The translations under genes and the position numbers were made by a program. From assembly GCF_000381745.1 (NCBI RefSeq), contig NZ_KB906986.1:1-64000 (forward strand): 64,000 nt of DNA, in the 5' to 3' direction. The notes beneath the pieces are model-generated. The model was given only the letters and a program-made list of their open reading frames with translations. It ran no database searches and had not been told where the DNA came from. Below, piece after piece: positions 28,639 through 37,458 of the stretch (position 1 is its first letter; each line of letters opens with the position of its first letter). The DNA is from Psychromonas ossibalaenae ATCC BAA-1528. Lineage in GTDB: Bacteria > Pseudomonadota > Gammaproteobacteria > Enterobacterales > Psychromonadaceae.

Positions 28639-29442
28639 ATGTTACCGAAAAATATCTTAACTTCTTACTTACTAATGCTGACCTGCTTTGTCTTTTCTGC
28701 ACAGCTGCGTGCAGAGCAAGTCTCTATCGGTATTAGTTTTTCAATCCCCCCCTGGGTAATCAAAGAAACTGAAACTGGATTAGAACTGGACATACTTAAA
28801 GAGGCACTTTCAGTTAAAGGCCACACCATAAAAGCAAACTATCTGCCCCTGGCAAGAGCTTTTGAATCATTTGATTCAGGTCTGGTTGATGCGGTGATTA
28901 ATGTTAAAAAAGGCATGGTAAAAGGCTTTTATTCGGATCTGGTGGTCAGTTTTCAAAATTGTGCAATAAGCTTAACCGGCAGCAAATTTGTTATTAATGA
29001 CATTAATGACCTGCAGGACAAACGTATCGTTGCTTTTCAAAGGGCATCAACAATATTGGGGCAGGACTTCAACGCAATGACACGGAAAAATACACGCTAT
29101 AGAGAGGTTTCAGATCAGTCACTGCAGGTAAAACAGCTTTTTAAAAATCGGGTGGATGTGGTTATTTCGGAAAGGAATATTTTTAAGTATTTTCATAACC
29201 AGTCACAACAGGAGTCCCTAGCCGGTGAATCTGTCTTCGTAATCACTGCCGCAGACCTAAAACAGCAGGTTCAGTATCACTGTATATTTCCGCCTTCGCA
29301 TTACCACTATGCATTCACTTCTGAAAAAATCCGCGATGATTTTAATTACGGTTTAAAAACCATACGGGAAAACGGCCTGTACAACAAAATATTCTCTGAT
29401 TATGCAGGCACAATAGAAACAACTCCAACTCCACAGCCCTGA
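28639..29442 (+). CDS. Periplasmic solute-binding protein, SBP_bac_3-like
   Basis: About 267 residues from ATG 28639. The signal peptide follows (MLPKNILTSYLLMLTCFVFSAQLRA), then the two-lobe binding fold: GISFSIPPWVIKETETGLELDILKEAL, LARAFESFDSGLVDAVIN, INDLQDKRIVAFQRAS, VKQLFKNRVDVVIS. An in-frame ATG at 28546 would bury the signal peptide behind 31 residues and is rejected. No transport genes are adjacent. Two Cys (FQNCAIS, YHCIF) may form a disulphide. Confidence 0.85.
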   Translation: MLPKNILTSYLLMLTCFVFSAQLRAEQVSIGISFSIPPWVIKETETGLELDILKEALSVKGHTIKANYLPLARAFESFDSGLVDAVINVKKGMVKGFYSDLVVSFQNCAISLTGSKFVINDINDLQDKRIVAFQRASTILGQDFNAMTRKNTRYREVSDQSLQVKQLFKNRVDVVISERNIFKYFHNQSQQESLAGESVFVITAADLKQQVQYHCIFPPSHYHYAFTSEKIRDDFNYGLKTIRENGLYNKIFSDYAGTIETTPTPQP

Positions 29443-29485
29443 ACCAGCGCCCTTAGAAGACGGAAAAATACGCCCGTAGAAAGCC

Positions 29486-29521
29486 GCATCATACTCTGCT
29501 GTGACCAGCAAAATATGATGC
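29486..29521 (-). terminator. Imperfect hairpin after cpdB
   Basis: GCATCATACTCTGCTG (29486-29501) pairs with CAGCAAAATATGATGC (29506-29521) with two mismatches and a 4-base loop, 10 bases beyond the cpdB stop. The minus-strand tail is not a clean T-run. Confidence 0.5.
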
Positions 29522-29530
29522 GCTATGTTG

Positions 29531-31588
29531 TTATTTTCCTTTTGGCGGCGCTGTTAAATCAATTTTGTAAATAGCAAAACCGAGTTCATCAACAGCCACT
29601 TTTTCCATATTTCTCTGCTTGAACTGTTCAATGAATTCAGCAGCTTTTTCTGTGTTTTGTGTTTCAAAACGAACATCCAGCGCTGTATCAGTATCAATCG
29701 TTTTAAAACTCCAGTTATGATCAGCTTCCGTAGTCACCTGCCCTTTAGCCGCGGTTTGTGCAGTGATGTAATTTGACAATACGCTGCGGTTTTCATCCGG
29801 CAGTTCCAGCACAACATGATCAAACCCGGTACCAGCAAAACTGCCTCCGAATGCACGGTAGTTGTTCACCCCGACCAGAAACTCCATCGCAGCCAGCTTA
29901 TCACCCGTGTACTGCGTACCGTCTTCAGCTGTATAAGTTAGGCCTGAAATACGTTCAGCTCCTTCATTACCAGGAACCAGCGTACAGCTGCTGTCGAACT
30001 TATTCGGCTGAGTAACATCAATCTGATAAGTGACACCGTCAATAACGTCATAGTTATAAGTCGGATGACCGGCATAATTGATTAACGCCTGCGGCTTACT
30101 GCTGCCGGGATCAATCTGGTTAAACTGGTTGGCACTGCATTCCAGCCAGTCTTTAACCTCAGCACCTGTCGCTTTTACTACTACCATAGTATTCGGGTAA
30201 AGATATAAATCGGCGGCATTTTTATAAGTTAGCTGACCTTTATCAACCTGCACGTATTGATCCGCATCACTTGATGTACCGTGACGGCCGCCGGCTTTAA
30301 ATGGAGCCGCGGCAGACAAGACCGGTAAATATTTCAGTGCCGGGATATTAGCAACCTGCTCTTTGACTTTATCGATTTGCGCATCAGCAACGATCTGCAC
30401 CGTAGGGTCGTCCTGAACCAGCGTTAGGAAGCTGTACATATTACCCGATGCTTTACCAATAGGCTGGGAAACAAACTTAAGCGTTTCCTGATGTTCCGTT
30501 TTGACCGCATCACGCAGGTCCTGATCCGCTTCAACAAGCGGTTTATCTTTAAAGATCGGACGCGCTTCTGAGTGCGAATCAACTACTGACCAGTTACCCT
30601 CTTTCAGTTCTACTTTAAGATCAATAACCCCCAGGTTATCACCCCAGCGGCCCGGCATAACAGCAGCCACACCGTTTAAAGTACCTTTTTCAATATCTGC
30701 ATTGGGTATATCAGCATATTTTTGCGCCGGGAAAATAGAGTGGCTGTGGCCGAACATAATTGCGTCAATACCATCCACCAGACTTAATGCATAAGTTGCA
30801 TTTTCTGCATTGATTTCACCTGGATTTTCCGGCGTTCCTATACCAGAATGCGGAATTGCAATAATGATATCTGCCCCTTGCGCTTTCATCTCAGGTATAA
30901 ATTTATTGGCACTTGCAATGATGTCATCTGCACGTACTTTGCCTTCTAAATGTTTTTTATCCCATTGAAGAATCTGCGGCGGCACAAAACCAATATAACC
31001 GATTTTCATCGTGTGCTTATTACCATCAGTATCAACGACTTGTTTTTCCTGAATCAGGTAAGGTGTAAATAAGTTATCACCACGTTCCAGGCCGTTCCAG
31101 CACTCTGAACTGTCACAATAAACGTTTGCATTAATATAAGGGAACTGCGCGCCGGACAGTGCTTTTTCCAGAAATTCTAACCCATAGTTGAACTCATGAT
31201 TACCGATATTACCCACGGCATAGTTCAGGGTGTTCATTACCTTGTAGGCTGGATGAATATCGCCTTGAGCAACACCTAGATCTTTGTTGTACTGATCAGC
31301 AACATAGTCTGCCATTGGACTGCCCTGAAGCAGATCACCGTTATCCACTAAAACAAAGTTATCACTCTCTGCACCTGCAGCGCGGATCAGACTCGCGGTA
31401 CGTGTCAGGCCGATAGTCGGATCTTCTTTGCCGCTGTAATAATTAAAATCCATAATGTTGGCGTGCAGATCCGTAGTTTCCAGGATTCGCAGATCAACCT
31501 GTACTGCTTCTTTATCACTATTCACACTGCATGCAGACAAGCCTAGTGTAGATGCAATAACCACTGCTAAAACTTTTTTATTAAACAT
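29531..31588 (-). CDS. cpdB: 2',3'-cyclic-nucleotide 2'-phosphodiesterase / 3'-nucleotidase
   Basis: From ATG 31588 the product is 685 residues, with a lipoprotein-type signal (FNKKVLAVVIASTLGLSAC, lipobox LSAC) instead of the usual cleaved peptide. The metallophosphatase domain has all metal motifs: ETTDLHANIMDFNYY, VDNGDLLQGSPMADY, GNIGNHEFNYG and MFGHSHSIFP. The 5'-nucleotidase C-terminal domain follows (about 380-630). CpdB degrades 2',3'-cyclic nucleotides and 3'-nucleotides to nucleosides, feeding salvage routes such as the PnuC system in this window. Start chosen by AAGAGA 9 bases upstream; the longer frame from 31639 hides the signal. Confidence 0.93.
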   Translation of the reverse strand: MFNKKVLAVVIASTLGLSACSVNSDKEAVQVDLRILETTDLHANIMDFNYYSGKEDPTIGLTRTASLIRAAGAESDNFVLVDNGDLLQGSPMADYVADQYNKDLGVAQGDIHPAYKVMNTLNYAVGNIGNHEFNYGLEFLEKALSGAQFPYINANVYCDSSECWNGLERGDNLFTPYLIQEKQVVDTDGNKHTMKIGYIGFVPPQILQWDKKHLEGKVRADDIIASANKFIPEMKAQGADIIIAIPHSGIGTPENPGEINAENATYALSLVDGIDAIMFGHSHSIFPAQKYADIPNADIEKGTLNGVAAVMPGRWGDNLGVIDLKVELKEGNWSVVDSHSEARPIFKDKPLVEADQDLRDAVKTEHQETLKFVSQPIGKASGNMYSFLTLVQDDPTVQIVADAQIDKVKEQVANIPALKYLPVLSAAAPFKAGGRHGTSSDADQYVQVDKGQLTYKNAADLYLYPNTMVVVKATGAEVKDWLECSANQFNQIDPGSSKPQALINYAGHPTYNYDVIDGVTYQIDVTQPNKFDSSCTLVPGNEGAERISGLTYTAEDGTQYTGDKLAAMEFLVGVNNYRAFGGSFAGTGFDHVVLELPDENRSVLSNYITAQTAAKGQVTTEADHNWSFKTIDTDTALDVRFETQNTEKAAEFIEQFKQRNMEKVAVDELGFAIYKIDLTAPPKGK

Positions 31589-31774
31589 ATCAATCATTCT
31601 CTTATTAATTAAAATTGAAAAATAATCACTCGCGATCATTTCTCAAATAGGTATACCCGTTTAAGTCTGCATGTGTTCTGCTTAATGCTTCGTGTGCTAA
31701 TCCTTTGACCCATTTCAGTAGAAAGAGAAATGATCACAAACTCAACTGGTGTGTATTTACTGTCGATGAAATAA

Positions 31775-31820
31775 CTAAGCCGCTTGGAAATACCTATTAT
31801 GGTATTTCCAAGCGGCTTAG
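31775..31820 (-). terminator. 20-bp perfect hairpin after small candidate gene
   Basis: CTAAGCCGCTTGGAAATACC (31775-31794) and its exact inverse (31801-31820) are separated by TATTAT. On the minus strand it follows the 32-codon frame by 33 bases and is trailed by TTATTTC. No annotated gene otherwise ends here, so this hairpin most likely closes the small minus-strand transcript. Confidence 0.65.
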
Positions 31821-31853
31821 TGACTGACAGAAAATTTTCAGTAGCAACAGTTC

Positions 31854-31952
31854 CTATTTTACGATGCGCCGGGTATTAACCAGACGACATACGGTTTCTT
31901 TAAACGTCCAATAGAGAAACGGCAAAATACTGCGGGATAATTCGTGTTTCAT
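31854..31952 (-). CDS. Candidate small protein (32 residues) or sRNA gene
   Basis: A short frame starts at ATG 31952 and encodes 32 residues, opening MKHELSRSILPFLYWTFKE and ending in a basic tail (RLVNTRRIVK). It lies between a sigma-70 promoter (31993-32022) and a 20-bp hairpin (31775-31820), making a compact unit of about 210 bases. A GAGGGA is 15 bases before the ATG, too far to be convincing; an in-frame TTG lies nearer it. The middle is hydrophobic and aromatic, fitting a membrane-peripheral peptide. The alternative is a non-coding small RNA. Confidence 0.4.
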   Translation of the reverse strand: MKHELSRSILPFLYWTFKETVCRLVNTRRIVK

Positions 31953-31992
31953 ATGATATAAGCACAATCCCTCTCTCTGGATCTGTATTTTG

Positions 31993-32022
31993 ATTAAATC
32001 ATACCCGCAGATCTTAAGTCAA
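31993..32022 (-). promoter_or_regulatory. Sigma-70 promoter of the small candidate gene
   Basis: On the minus strand: -35 TTGACT, 18-base spacer, extended -10 TGA-TTTAAT. Transcription would start near 31986, leaving about 35 bases of leader before the ATG at 31952. Confidence 0.55.
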
Positions 32023-32192
32023 TTTATTCTAAAAAATCATACAAAAAATTCATATTCAGTTGTCTGATAGGATACTTTTTTAAAGCACAGCAGCTATTTA
32101 CCATCTAATCCGCAATGGTATATGATGACTCTTTTCTAAATCATTAAAAAAAGACAGGTACCAGTTAACAGTGCCGCCGGAGAAAACAATAA

Positions 32193-33017
32193 GTGAAAAT
32201 AATTAACGGTCTTAAGAACATCATCGATAGTTTTGATACCTTTATTCTGGATCAATGGGGCGTGCTGCATAACGGCGGCGACGCTTTTGAACAAGCGGTT
32301 GAAACACTGGAATTTCTACAAAAGCATAATAAAAAAGTGGTGATTTTGTCTAACAGCGGCAATACCCACCACTTTTCTTACGCCCGTTTACAGGACTCTG
32401 GAATTCGTCGGGACTTATATATCGACGTATTAACATCCGGGGATCATATGCGCCATAATTTTAACTCCGGAAAATTTAAGCATCTCGGGACAAAGCCTCT
32501 GTTTTTCACCTGGGAAGAAAGCACAACTGTACTTGAAGAGTGCGGCTTAACCAGTACACCTGTTGAAGATGCATCATTTGTGCTTTGTTATGGGATCAGC
32601 CGTCCCGGTGTTGCCGACTATATGGATGATCTTAAAGCCGCCCGCGCACGTAATCTTGAGTTAGTGGTCAGTAATCCAGACCTTGTTGCAATGACGCCTG
32701 AGGGCTCATTAAAAATGTGTCCGGGCTCCATTGCCAAAGCCTATCAGGATATGGGCGGTATCGTACACTGGCACGGTAAACCGCAGCCGGATATCTACGC
32801 AATGTGCAGAGAACTAGTCGGCGGATGGGAGAACGCGATAGCCGTAGGTGACAGCATGGAACACGATATGGCCGGTGCGGATAATGCAGGAATATCAAGC
32901 CTGTTTATTACTAGCGGCATTCATGCACAAGAGATCACTGATCAGCAGAGTATTAATGATTTAAGCGCTAAATATGCGGTTAATCCCAGCTTTTATATAA
33001 ACTGGTTTAAAGTTTAA
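32193..33017 (+). CDS. HAD-superfamily class IIA hydrolase (TIGR01459-like)
   Basis: A 274-residue phosphatase-like protein. HAD motif I is DTFILDQWGVLHNGG (nucleophile Asp and the +2 Asp replaced by Gln-Trp context typical of this subgroup), motif II VVILSNSGN, motif III Lys in HWHGKPQPD and motif IV AVGDSMEHDMAGADNAG. The class IIA cap lies between motifs II and III. The start is GTG 32193 with GGAG about 11 bases upstream. Relatives include NagD/PGP-type phosphatases, but this subgroup's substrate is not established. Confidence 0.85.
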   Translation: MKIINGLKNIIDSFDTFILDQWGVLHNGGDAFEQAVETLEFLQKHNKKVVILSNSGNTHHFSYARLQDSGIRRDLYIDVLTSGDHMRHNFNSGKFKHLGTKPLFFTWEESTTVLEECGLTSTPVEDASFVLCYGISRPGVADYMDDLKAARARNLELVVSNPDLVAMTPEGSLKMCPGSIAKAYQDMGGIVHWHGKPQPDIYAMCRELVGGWENAIAVGDSMEHDMAGADNAGISSLFITSGIHAQEITDQQSINDLSAKYAVNPSFYINWFKV

Positions 33018-33194
33018 ATTGAACACTAAAAGCGATGGTCGGTGATCACCGCTTTTATCCCCTGCAGTTAGACTTCTTCCATTAATCGTTTTACTTCACT
33101 TCCCCGAACTGCCAGATTAAAACGGCTCAAACATTGCTTTAAAATACTATCAGGTTACAATTCAACTGTGTATTTAAACAGTAACCAAAAAATC

Positions 33195-33860
33195 ATGTCA
33201 TTTAATAAACCGATAAAACCAGCTGAAGATATTGACAGCGTACGCAGATCAGCCTTCTGGCATTTAGGCCGCCGTGACCATAGTGAAAAAGAGTTACGCG
33301 AAAAAATCGCCCGTAAAACCGATAATCAGCAATGGATCGAAACGGTGATAAACGAATGTCTTGAAAATAATTATTTAAATGACAATCGTTTTGTAGAAAA
33401 TTTTATCCGCAGTGCACAAAATAAAGGTTTTGGTATTAACCGGATTAAACGAGATCTGCAGCGTAAAGGCATCGACGCAGGTGATCTGGCGAACACCTTT
33501 GAAAGCAGTGTATATGATTATGTAAACGGTGCAGTAACACTATTGTCAGGCAAATATAACAAGCGTCTTGCTAATCAACACCTAAAACAAAAAGCAATGG
33601 CTTTTCTGCAGGGTAAAGGCCACGATTTTAATGATATATTCAGCGCTATTGAAATACATAATGAAGCTTATCCAGAAGAAGAGCGTGTTGATATCAACGA
33701 AGCGGCCCAGCTCCTGTTTCGTAAATTTAAGACTGAAATTGTAGAACGAAAACAGCACGATAAAGCGATGCGATTTTTGTTATCGAGAGGTTATACATTC
33801 AGTGATGCCCAGGATGCAGTTAAAGAATTTAATAAACAGATGCATGAATCTGACCAGTAA
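33195..33860 (+). CDS. RecX-family protein with an extra repeat region
   Basis: A protein of 221 residues from ATG 33195 (an in-frame GTG at 33168 adds nine). The first half is RecX-like: SAFWHLGRRDHSEKELREKIARK, CLENNYLNDNRFVENFIRSAQNKGFGINRIKRDLQRKGI. RecX is usually about 150 residues with three three-helix repeats; here further similar units follow (QHLKQKAMAFLQGKGHDFNDI; KQHDKAMRFLLSRGYTFSDAQDAV). RecX binds and restrains RecA filaments. It sits 29 bases before radA rather than beside recA, suggesting a recombination role linked to RadA. No good ribosome site supports either start. Confidence 0.75.
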   Translation: MSFNKPIKPAEDIDSVRRSAFWHLGRRDHSEKELREKIARKTDNQQWIETVINECLENNYLNDNRFVENFIRSAQNKGFGINRIKRDLQRKGIDAGDLANTFESSVYDYVNGAVTLLSGKYNKRLANQHLKQKAMAFLQGKGHDFNDIFSAIEIHNEAYPEEERVDINEAAQLLFRKFKTEIVERKQHDKAMRFLLSRGYTFSDAQDAVKEFNKQMHESDQ

Positions 33861-33889
33861 ATAATATAGACAAGCAGCAGGATAAAGTA

Positions 33890-35302
33890 ATGGCCAAGGT
33901 AAAAACAAAAATCGCATATGTATGCAGTGAATGTGGTGCAGATTATAAAAAATGGCAGGGTCAATGTGCCGAATGTAAATCATGGAATACCGTCACAGAA
34001 TTTAGAGAAGCATCAACGACAACAAAATCGGTAAATGCTGCTGTAAACCGTGCTAAAGCAGGTGGCTATGCTGGTGTATTGAGCAGCGGCGTACAGCGGA
34101 TTTCCGGCGTGCAGGTTGAGAATGCAGCTCGTGTAACAACCGGATTGTCTGAACTGGACCGTGTGTTAGGCGGCGGTATCACGCTGGGTTCAGTGGTACT
34201 TATCAGCGGCGACCCGGGCTCAGGCAAAACCACCCTGCTCACCAAAGTGGCCGAAGTCATGTCGCAGTCTATGTCTACCCTCTATGTGACCGCCGAAGAA
34301 AGTCTCAGCCAGTGGGCGAAACGCGGCATTGAACGCTTAAAGCTCAACTTTAATGAAGATAACTTTTTATTATCAGATACCGATAGTGTTGAAGATATTG
34401 TTGATCAGTGCGTCGAAAATAACGTCAAGTTTCTAATTGCCGATTCAATCCAGGCGTTTGAATCAAATGCTGTGGACGGCTCTGCCGGCGGCGTAACACA
34501 AGTAAAAACCTGTGCCAAAATCTTAAACAGATTATGTAAGCAGCACGGTATTACCCTGATTCTAGTTGGTCAGGTGAATAAAAACTCGCAGATGGCCGGC
34601 CCTCAGACCTTAAAACATATTATTGATACGGCTATTCATATTGAAGTGAATGATGCTTCGGTGCGTATTTTACGTGCTGATAAAAACCGTTTCGGCGATA
34701 CGGAGCAGGTGGGCATTTTTCAAATGACCGAAAAGGGAATGCACTCGGTTGATAACCCGAGCCGCCTTTTCCTTTCCGGCAGTGAAGAACATTTTGAAGG
34801 CTCCGCGATCTCGGTGATCAAAGACGGCGCGCGCAACCTGCTGATTGAGATTCAGGCATTAGCGACCGAGGTAGAAGGCGAAAAATCTATCCGCAACTGT
34901 ATCGGTGTTTCCTACAGCCGTTTATCTCTTATTACCGCAGTACTGAAAAAGCACGGCGGCATTCCCACCTATTACGATATCAATATCAGTCTGGTCGGCG
35001 GCCTGAAAATGGCCGATTCAGAAACATCGACAGATATGGCGGTAACGGCAGCCTTGCTCAGCTCCATTAACTCCAGACCGCTGCCGGAAGATTCAGTGTT
35101 TATCGGCGAACTGGCTCTGACCGGCGAATTACGTCAGATACCGCAGATTGTGCCGCGTGTGCGCGAAGCATTAAGCCATGGTAAAAAACAAATCTATATT
35201 CCAGCGGTGGCTTATCATAAATCGATGCAGCAGTTTGTTAAAGCGGATCAGTCTGTTATCCCGCTTAAAAACGTTAAGGATTTAATTGAAGCGTTGAATT
35301 AA
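33890..35302 (+). CDS. radA: DNA recombination/repair ATPase RadA (Sms)
   Basis: A 470-residue RadA, close to the usual length. An N-terminal four-Cys zinc finger (YVCSECGADYKKWQGQCAECKSW) leads into a RecA-like ATPase with Walker A GDPGSGKTT and the RadA-specific KNRFG motif (DKNRFGDTEQ). The C-terminal Lon-protease-like domain (about 290-465) ends the protein. RadA drives branch migration and fork-restart steps of homologous recombination. It follows a RecX-like gene in the same direction and ends in a hairpin terminator. Confidence 0.96.
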   Translation: MAKVKTKIAYVCSECGADYKKWQGQCAECKSWNTVTEFREASTTTKSVNAAVNRAKAGGYAGVLSSGVQRISGVQVENAARVTTGLSELDRVLGGGITLGSVVLISGDPGSGKTTLLTKVAEVMSQSMSTLYVTAEESLSQWAKRGIERLKLNFNEDNFLLSDTDSVEDIVDQCVENNVKFLIADSIQAFESNAVDGSAGGVTQVKTCAKILNRLCKQHGITLILVGQVNKNSQMAGPQTLKHIIDTAIHIEVNDASVRILRADKNRFGDTEQVGIFQMTEKGMHSVDNPSRLFLSGSEEHFEGSAISVIKDGARNLLIEIQALATEVEGEKSIRNCIGVSYSRLSLITAVLKKHGGIPTYYDINISLVGGLKMADSETSTDMAVTAALLSSINSRPLPEDSVFIGELALTGELRQIPQIVPRVREALSHGKKQIYIPAVAYHKSMQQFVKADQSVIPLKNVKDLIEALN

Positions 35303-35313
35303 GAAATCTCCAC

Positions 35314-35336
35314 AAGGCGCCATGCACGGCGCCTTT
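35314..35336 (+). terminator. Terminator after radA
   Basis: AAGGCGCC, loop ATGCAC, GGCGCCTT and a short T-rich tail, 11 bases past the radA stop. Confidence 0.72.
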
Positions 35337-35586
35337 AATTCTCAGGCCATTGAATTTAAAGGGTATAACCTGTAGGTCCATTCTTTTGTCGAAATATTTT
35401 ACAAAGCCATAAAAACATAATGAACTGATTTATAAGCGATTAAATATAAAATAGTGCTTAACCTGCTGAAATCACACTGCATAACTATTATAAAAATTTA
35501 CAGTTGTACTACTTATAAATATACCCCACATTAAAAACATCCTTCAATCAACTTTAATGAATTGATTTTAAACAACTTAATGCTAA

Positions 35587-35603
35587 TGGCCTGATGTTTG
35601 CTT
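35587..35603 (+). promoter_or_regulatory. Sigma-54 promoter of PEP-CTERM gene
   Basis: TGGCCTGATGTTTGCTT matches the -24/-12 consensus TGGCnnn-N4-TTGC exactly, with GG and GC ten bases apart. It is 58 bases before the ATG at 35662. An AATCAA/TTGATT inverted pair at 35546-35567 is a possible activator site. PEP-CTERM genes in other bacteria are known to be driven by RpoN with the PrsK/PrsR pair. Confidence 0.72.
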
Positions 35604-35661
35604 CAGTTAACAGATTAGCATTGCAGGTTGCAGTGCTTATGCATAAGTAGGAGTTTAACTG

Positions 35662-36294
35662 ATGAACAAGAAACTACATATAGCAGCAGGTTTAGCATTG
35701 TCATTTGCTATTAGTAACAGCCAGGCAATTGTTATCACAGATATGGTGGGTGACGTTGATTGTTTAGGCGGCGCGATTGTCTGCGGAGCAACCTCATTTA
35801 CTGGTTCTTTTGACAACAGGTCTCCAGCAGAACTTGCAGCCACTGACGGCGCTCAGCATACTGACTATGCGACCGGACCGTATGGCACTTGGTTAGGTAA
35901 TCCGACTTTTAACCACAGCTATTCAGTTTTCAGCAGCATTGCCTCAGCAACATGGGAAGTTGGTGTCGGTGGTGTACAAAGCCAAAACGATAGACTGTAT
36001 TTAGACGGAGCACTGTTTGCAAGCGGCGCGCAGATCCCTGAACAAGGCTCTAATGGTTATGGTATTTTAAGTTACGCGCTGACCGGCGCTTCACTGATAG
36101 CTTTGCTTGACGGCAACGGCTCATTTAGATTCAATCTCAATTCTAATGACAGTGGTGAGCCTGTGGTATTTGACTACAGCAAACTCACCATTACAGGTAC
36201 TCTTCGTGACGGTGAAGTACCAGAGCCTGCGGCGGCTGCACTTTTAGCCTTAGGTTTATTAGGCTTTGCTTTAACAAGACGCAGAAGAACTTAA
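35662..36294 (+). CDS. PEP-CTERM sorting-signal protein
   Basis: A 210-residue secreted protein: signal peptide (MNKKLHIAAGLALSFAISNSQA), a Gly/Ser/Asn-rich beta-type body, and the C-terminal tripartite signal VPEPAAAALLALGLLG + FALTRRRR. The signal directs cleavage and anchoring by an exosortase (EpsH family), usually in strains making exopolysaccharide. No exosortase is in this window, so the enzyme must be elsewhere. AGGAG lies 9 bases upstream of ATG 35662, and a sigma-54 promoter precedes it. The body resembles no domain I can name. Confidence 0.9.
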   Translation: MNKKLHIAAGLALSFAISNSQAIVITDMVGDVDCLGGAIVCGATSFTGSFDNRSPAELAATDGAQHTDYATGPYGTWLGNPTFNHSYSVFSSIASATWEVGVGGVQSQNDRLYLDGALFASGAQIPEQGSNGYGILSYALTGASLIALLDGNGSFRFNLNSNDSGEPVVFDYSKLTITGTLRDGEVPEPAAAALLALGLLGFALTRRRRT

Positions 36295-36304
36295 TCACTG
36301 CCAT

Positions 36305-36329
36305 GTGGGAGTTCGCTCCCACTTTTTTT
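36305..36329 (+). terminator. Terminator after PEP-CTERM gene
   Basis: GTGGGAG-TTCG-CTCCCAC followed by seven T: a 7-bp stem with a stable TTCG tetraloop. Confidence 0.93.
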
Positions 36330-36497
36330 GTCCGCCTTCTAGCTGTTTATTAAAATGTCCGATATGTCACGCCCGCATTGATTATTTAAAAATCCCCTTT
36401 GCCAGTCAAAAACAAAAAATCATGAAATAAGCAGTCATAATAGTGCCGCAAAAATACGCTATTATACTCACTTCAATTTTCATAAAGAGCTTAAAAC

Positions 36498-37442
36498 ATG
36501 TTAGCGAACACGACTCTTAAATCTGCTTACAAAATTTTGGCTGCGGCAGCCCTGCTTCTTTCACCATCATTATCGGCACTGGACTTAAATAATGCCGTAA
36601 AAGGACAGGTCTTTGAGGTTAAATTAAAAGACTTATTACCTACCCAGCCTTCCGTCGGCTTTGATCAGATATACTATAAACTAGGCCGCTTTGAGCAGGA
36701 TCTTAAAAAACAGCTCGATGAAATTTGTGAAACAAACGGTCAAAAAGGAATTAAACAGTTCAATATCAATTCACAGGCGGATCTGCCCGGCTCTTTTAAA
36801 TGCAGAAAACCTGTCGGCAGCCGTATAGACGAAATGAAAACCGTTGTGATCGCACCGGATAATCATTTGTATTTAACAGACGGGCATCACACCTTAAATA
36901 CTTTCTGGCATATGCCCGGAGGCGGTCAAAATTTTGCACTACATGTGCTGATTAAAAATGATTATCGAAACCTTAACTCGATGGATAGTTTCTGGCAGGC
37001 GATGAAAACAGATAAAAATATCTGGTTATTTGACAGCGAAAACAAACCGCTAGATTTTTCTGAACTGCCGCAGTCATTAGGTTTAATAAACTTCTCCGAT
37101 GATGTCTATCGTTCGATGATGTATTTCACCCGCGACACAGCATGGGAAAAACCTAAACATCCTATCCCGTTTTTAGAGTTTTACTGGGGGCAGAGTTTAC
37201 GCAGTAATATTAACTTAAGCAGTTATGACTTGTTGTCCATGCAGGGTTATCTGAAAGCGGTTAAGGACAGCAGTGCCACCTTATTATCCCTTAATGATAC
37301 AAATTTATCCGGCTCCGGCAGATCTGTGCAGCAGATGGGCCTGCTTGAGAAATTTAATCACAAAGCATTTGATAAATTAAGCAGCAGAAAGAGTAAATTA
37401 AACTATATGCTGGTTTATAAAACGGCATTAAACACAAAATAG
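36498..37442 (+). CDS. Exported ParB-like (ParBc_2) protein
   Basis: A 314-residue protein with a signal peptide (ILAAAALLLSPSLSALD). The following region (GQVFEVKLKDLLPTQPSVGFDQIYYKLGRF ... NHLYLTDGHHTLNTFWHM) matches the ParB-like putative nuclease family (ParBc_2), where the DGHH motif is the conserved core. Export sets it apart from cytoplasmic ParB partition proteins, so it is unlikely to bind chromosomal DNA; related families use this fold for nucleotide-dependent or kinase-like chemistry. The function is unknown. It is monocistronic. Confidence 0.75.
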   Translation: MLANTTLKSAYKILAAAALLLSPSLSALDLNNAVKGQVFEVKLKDLLPTQPSVGFDQIYYKLGRFEQDLKKQLDEICETNGQKGIKQFNINSQADLPGSFKCRKPVGSRIDEMKTVVIAPDNHLYLTDGHHTLNTFWHMPGGGQNFALHVLIKNDYRNLNSMDSFWQAMKTDKNIWLFDSENKPLDFSELPQSLGLINFSDDVYRSMMYFTRDTAWEKPKHPIPFLEFYWGQSLRSNINLSSYDLLSMQGYLKAVKDSSATLLSLNDTNLSGSGRSVQQMGLLEKFNHKAFDKLSSRKSKLNYMLVYKTALNTK

Positions 37443-37458
37443 TTATACGCAGAGCTTA

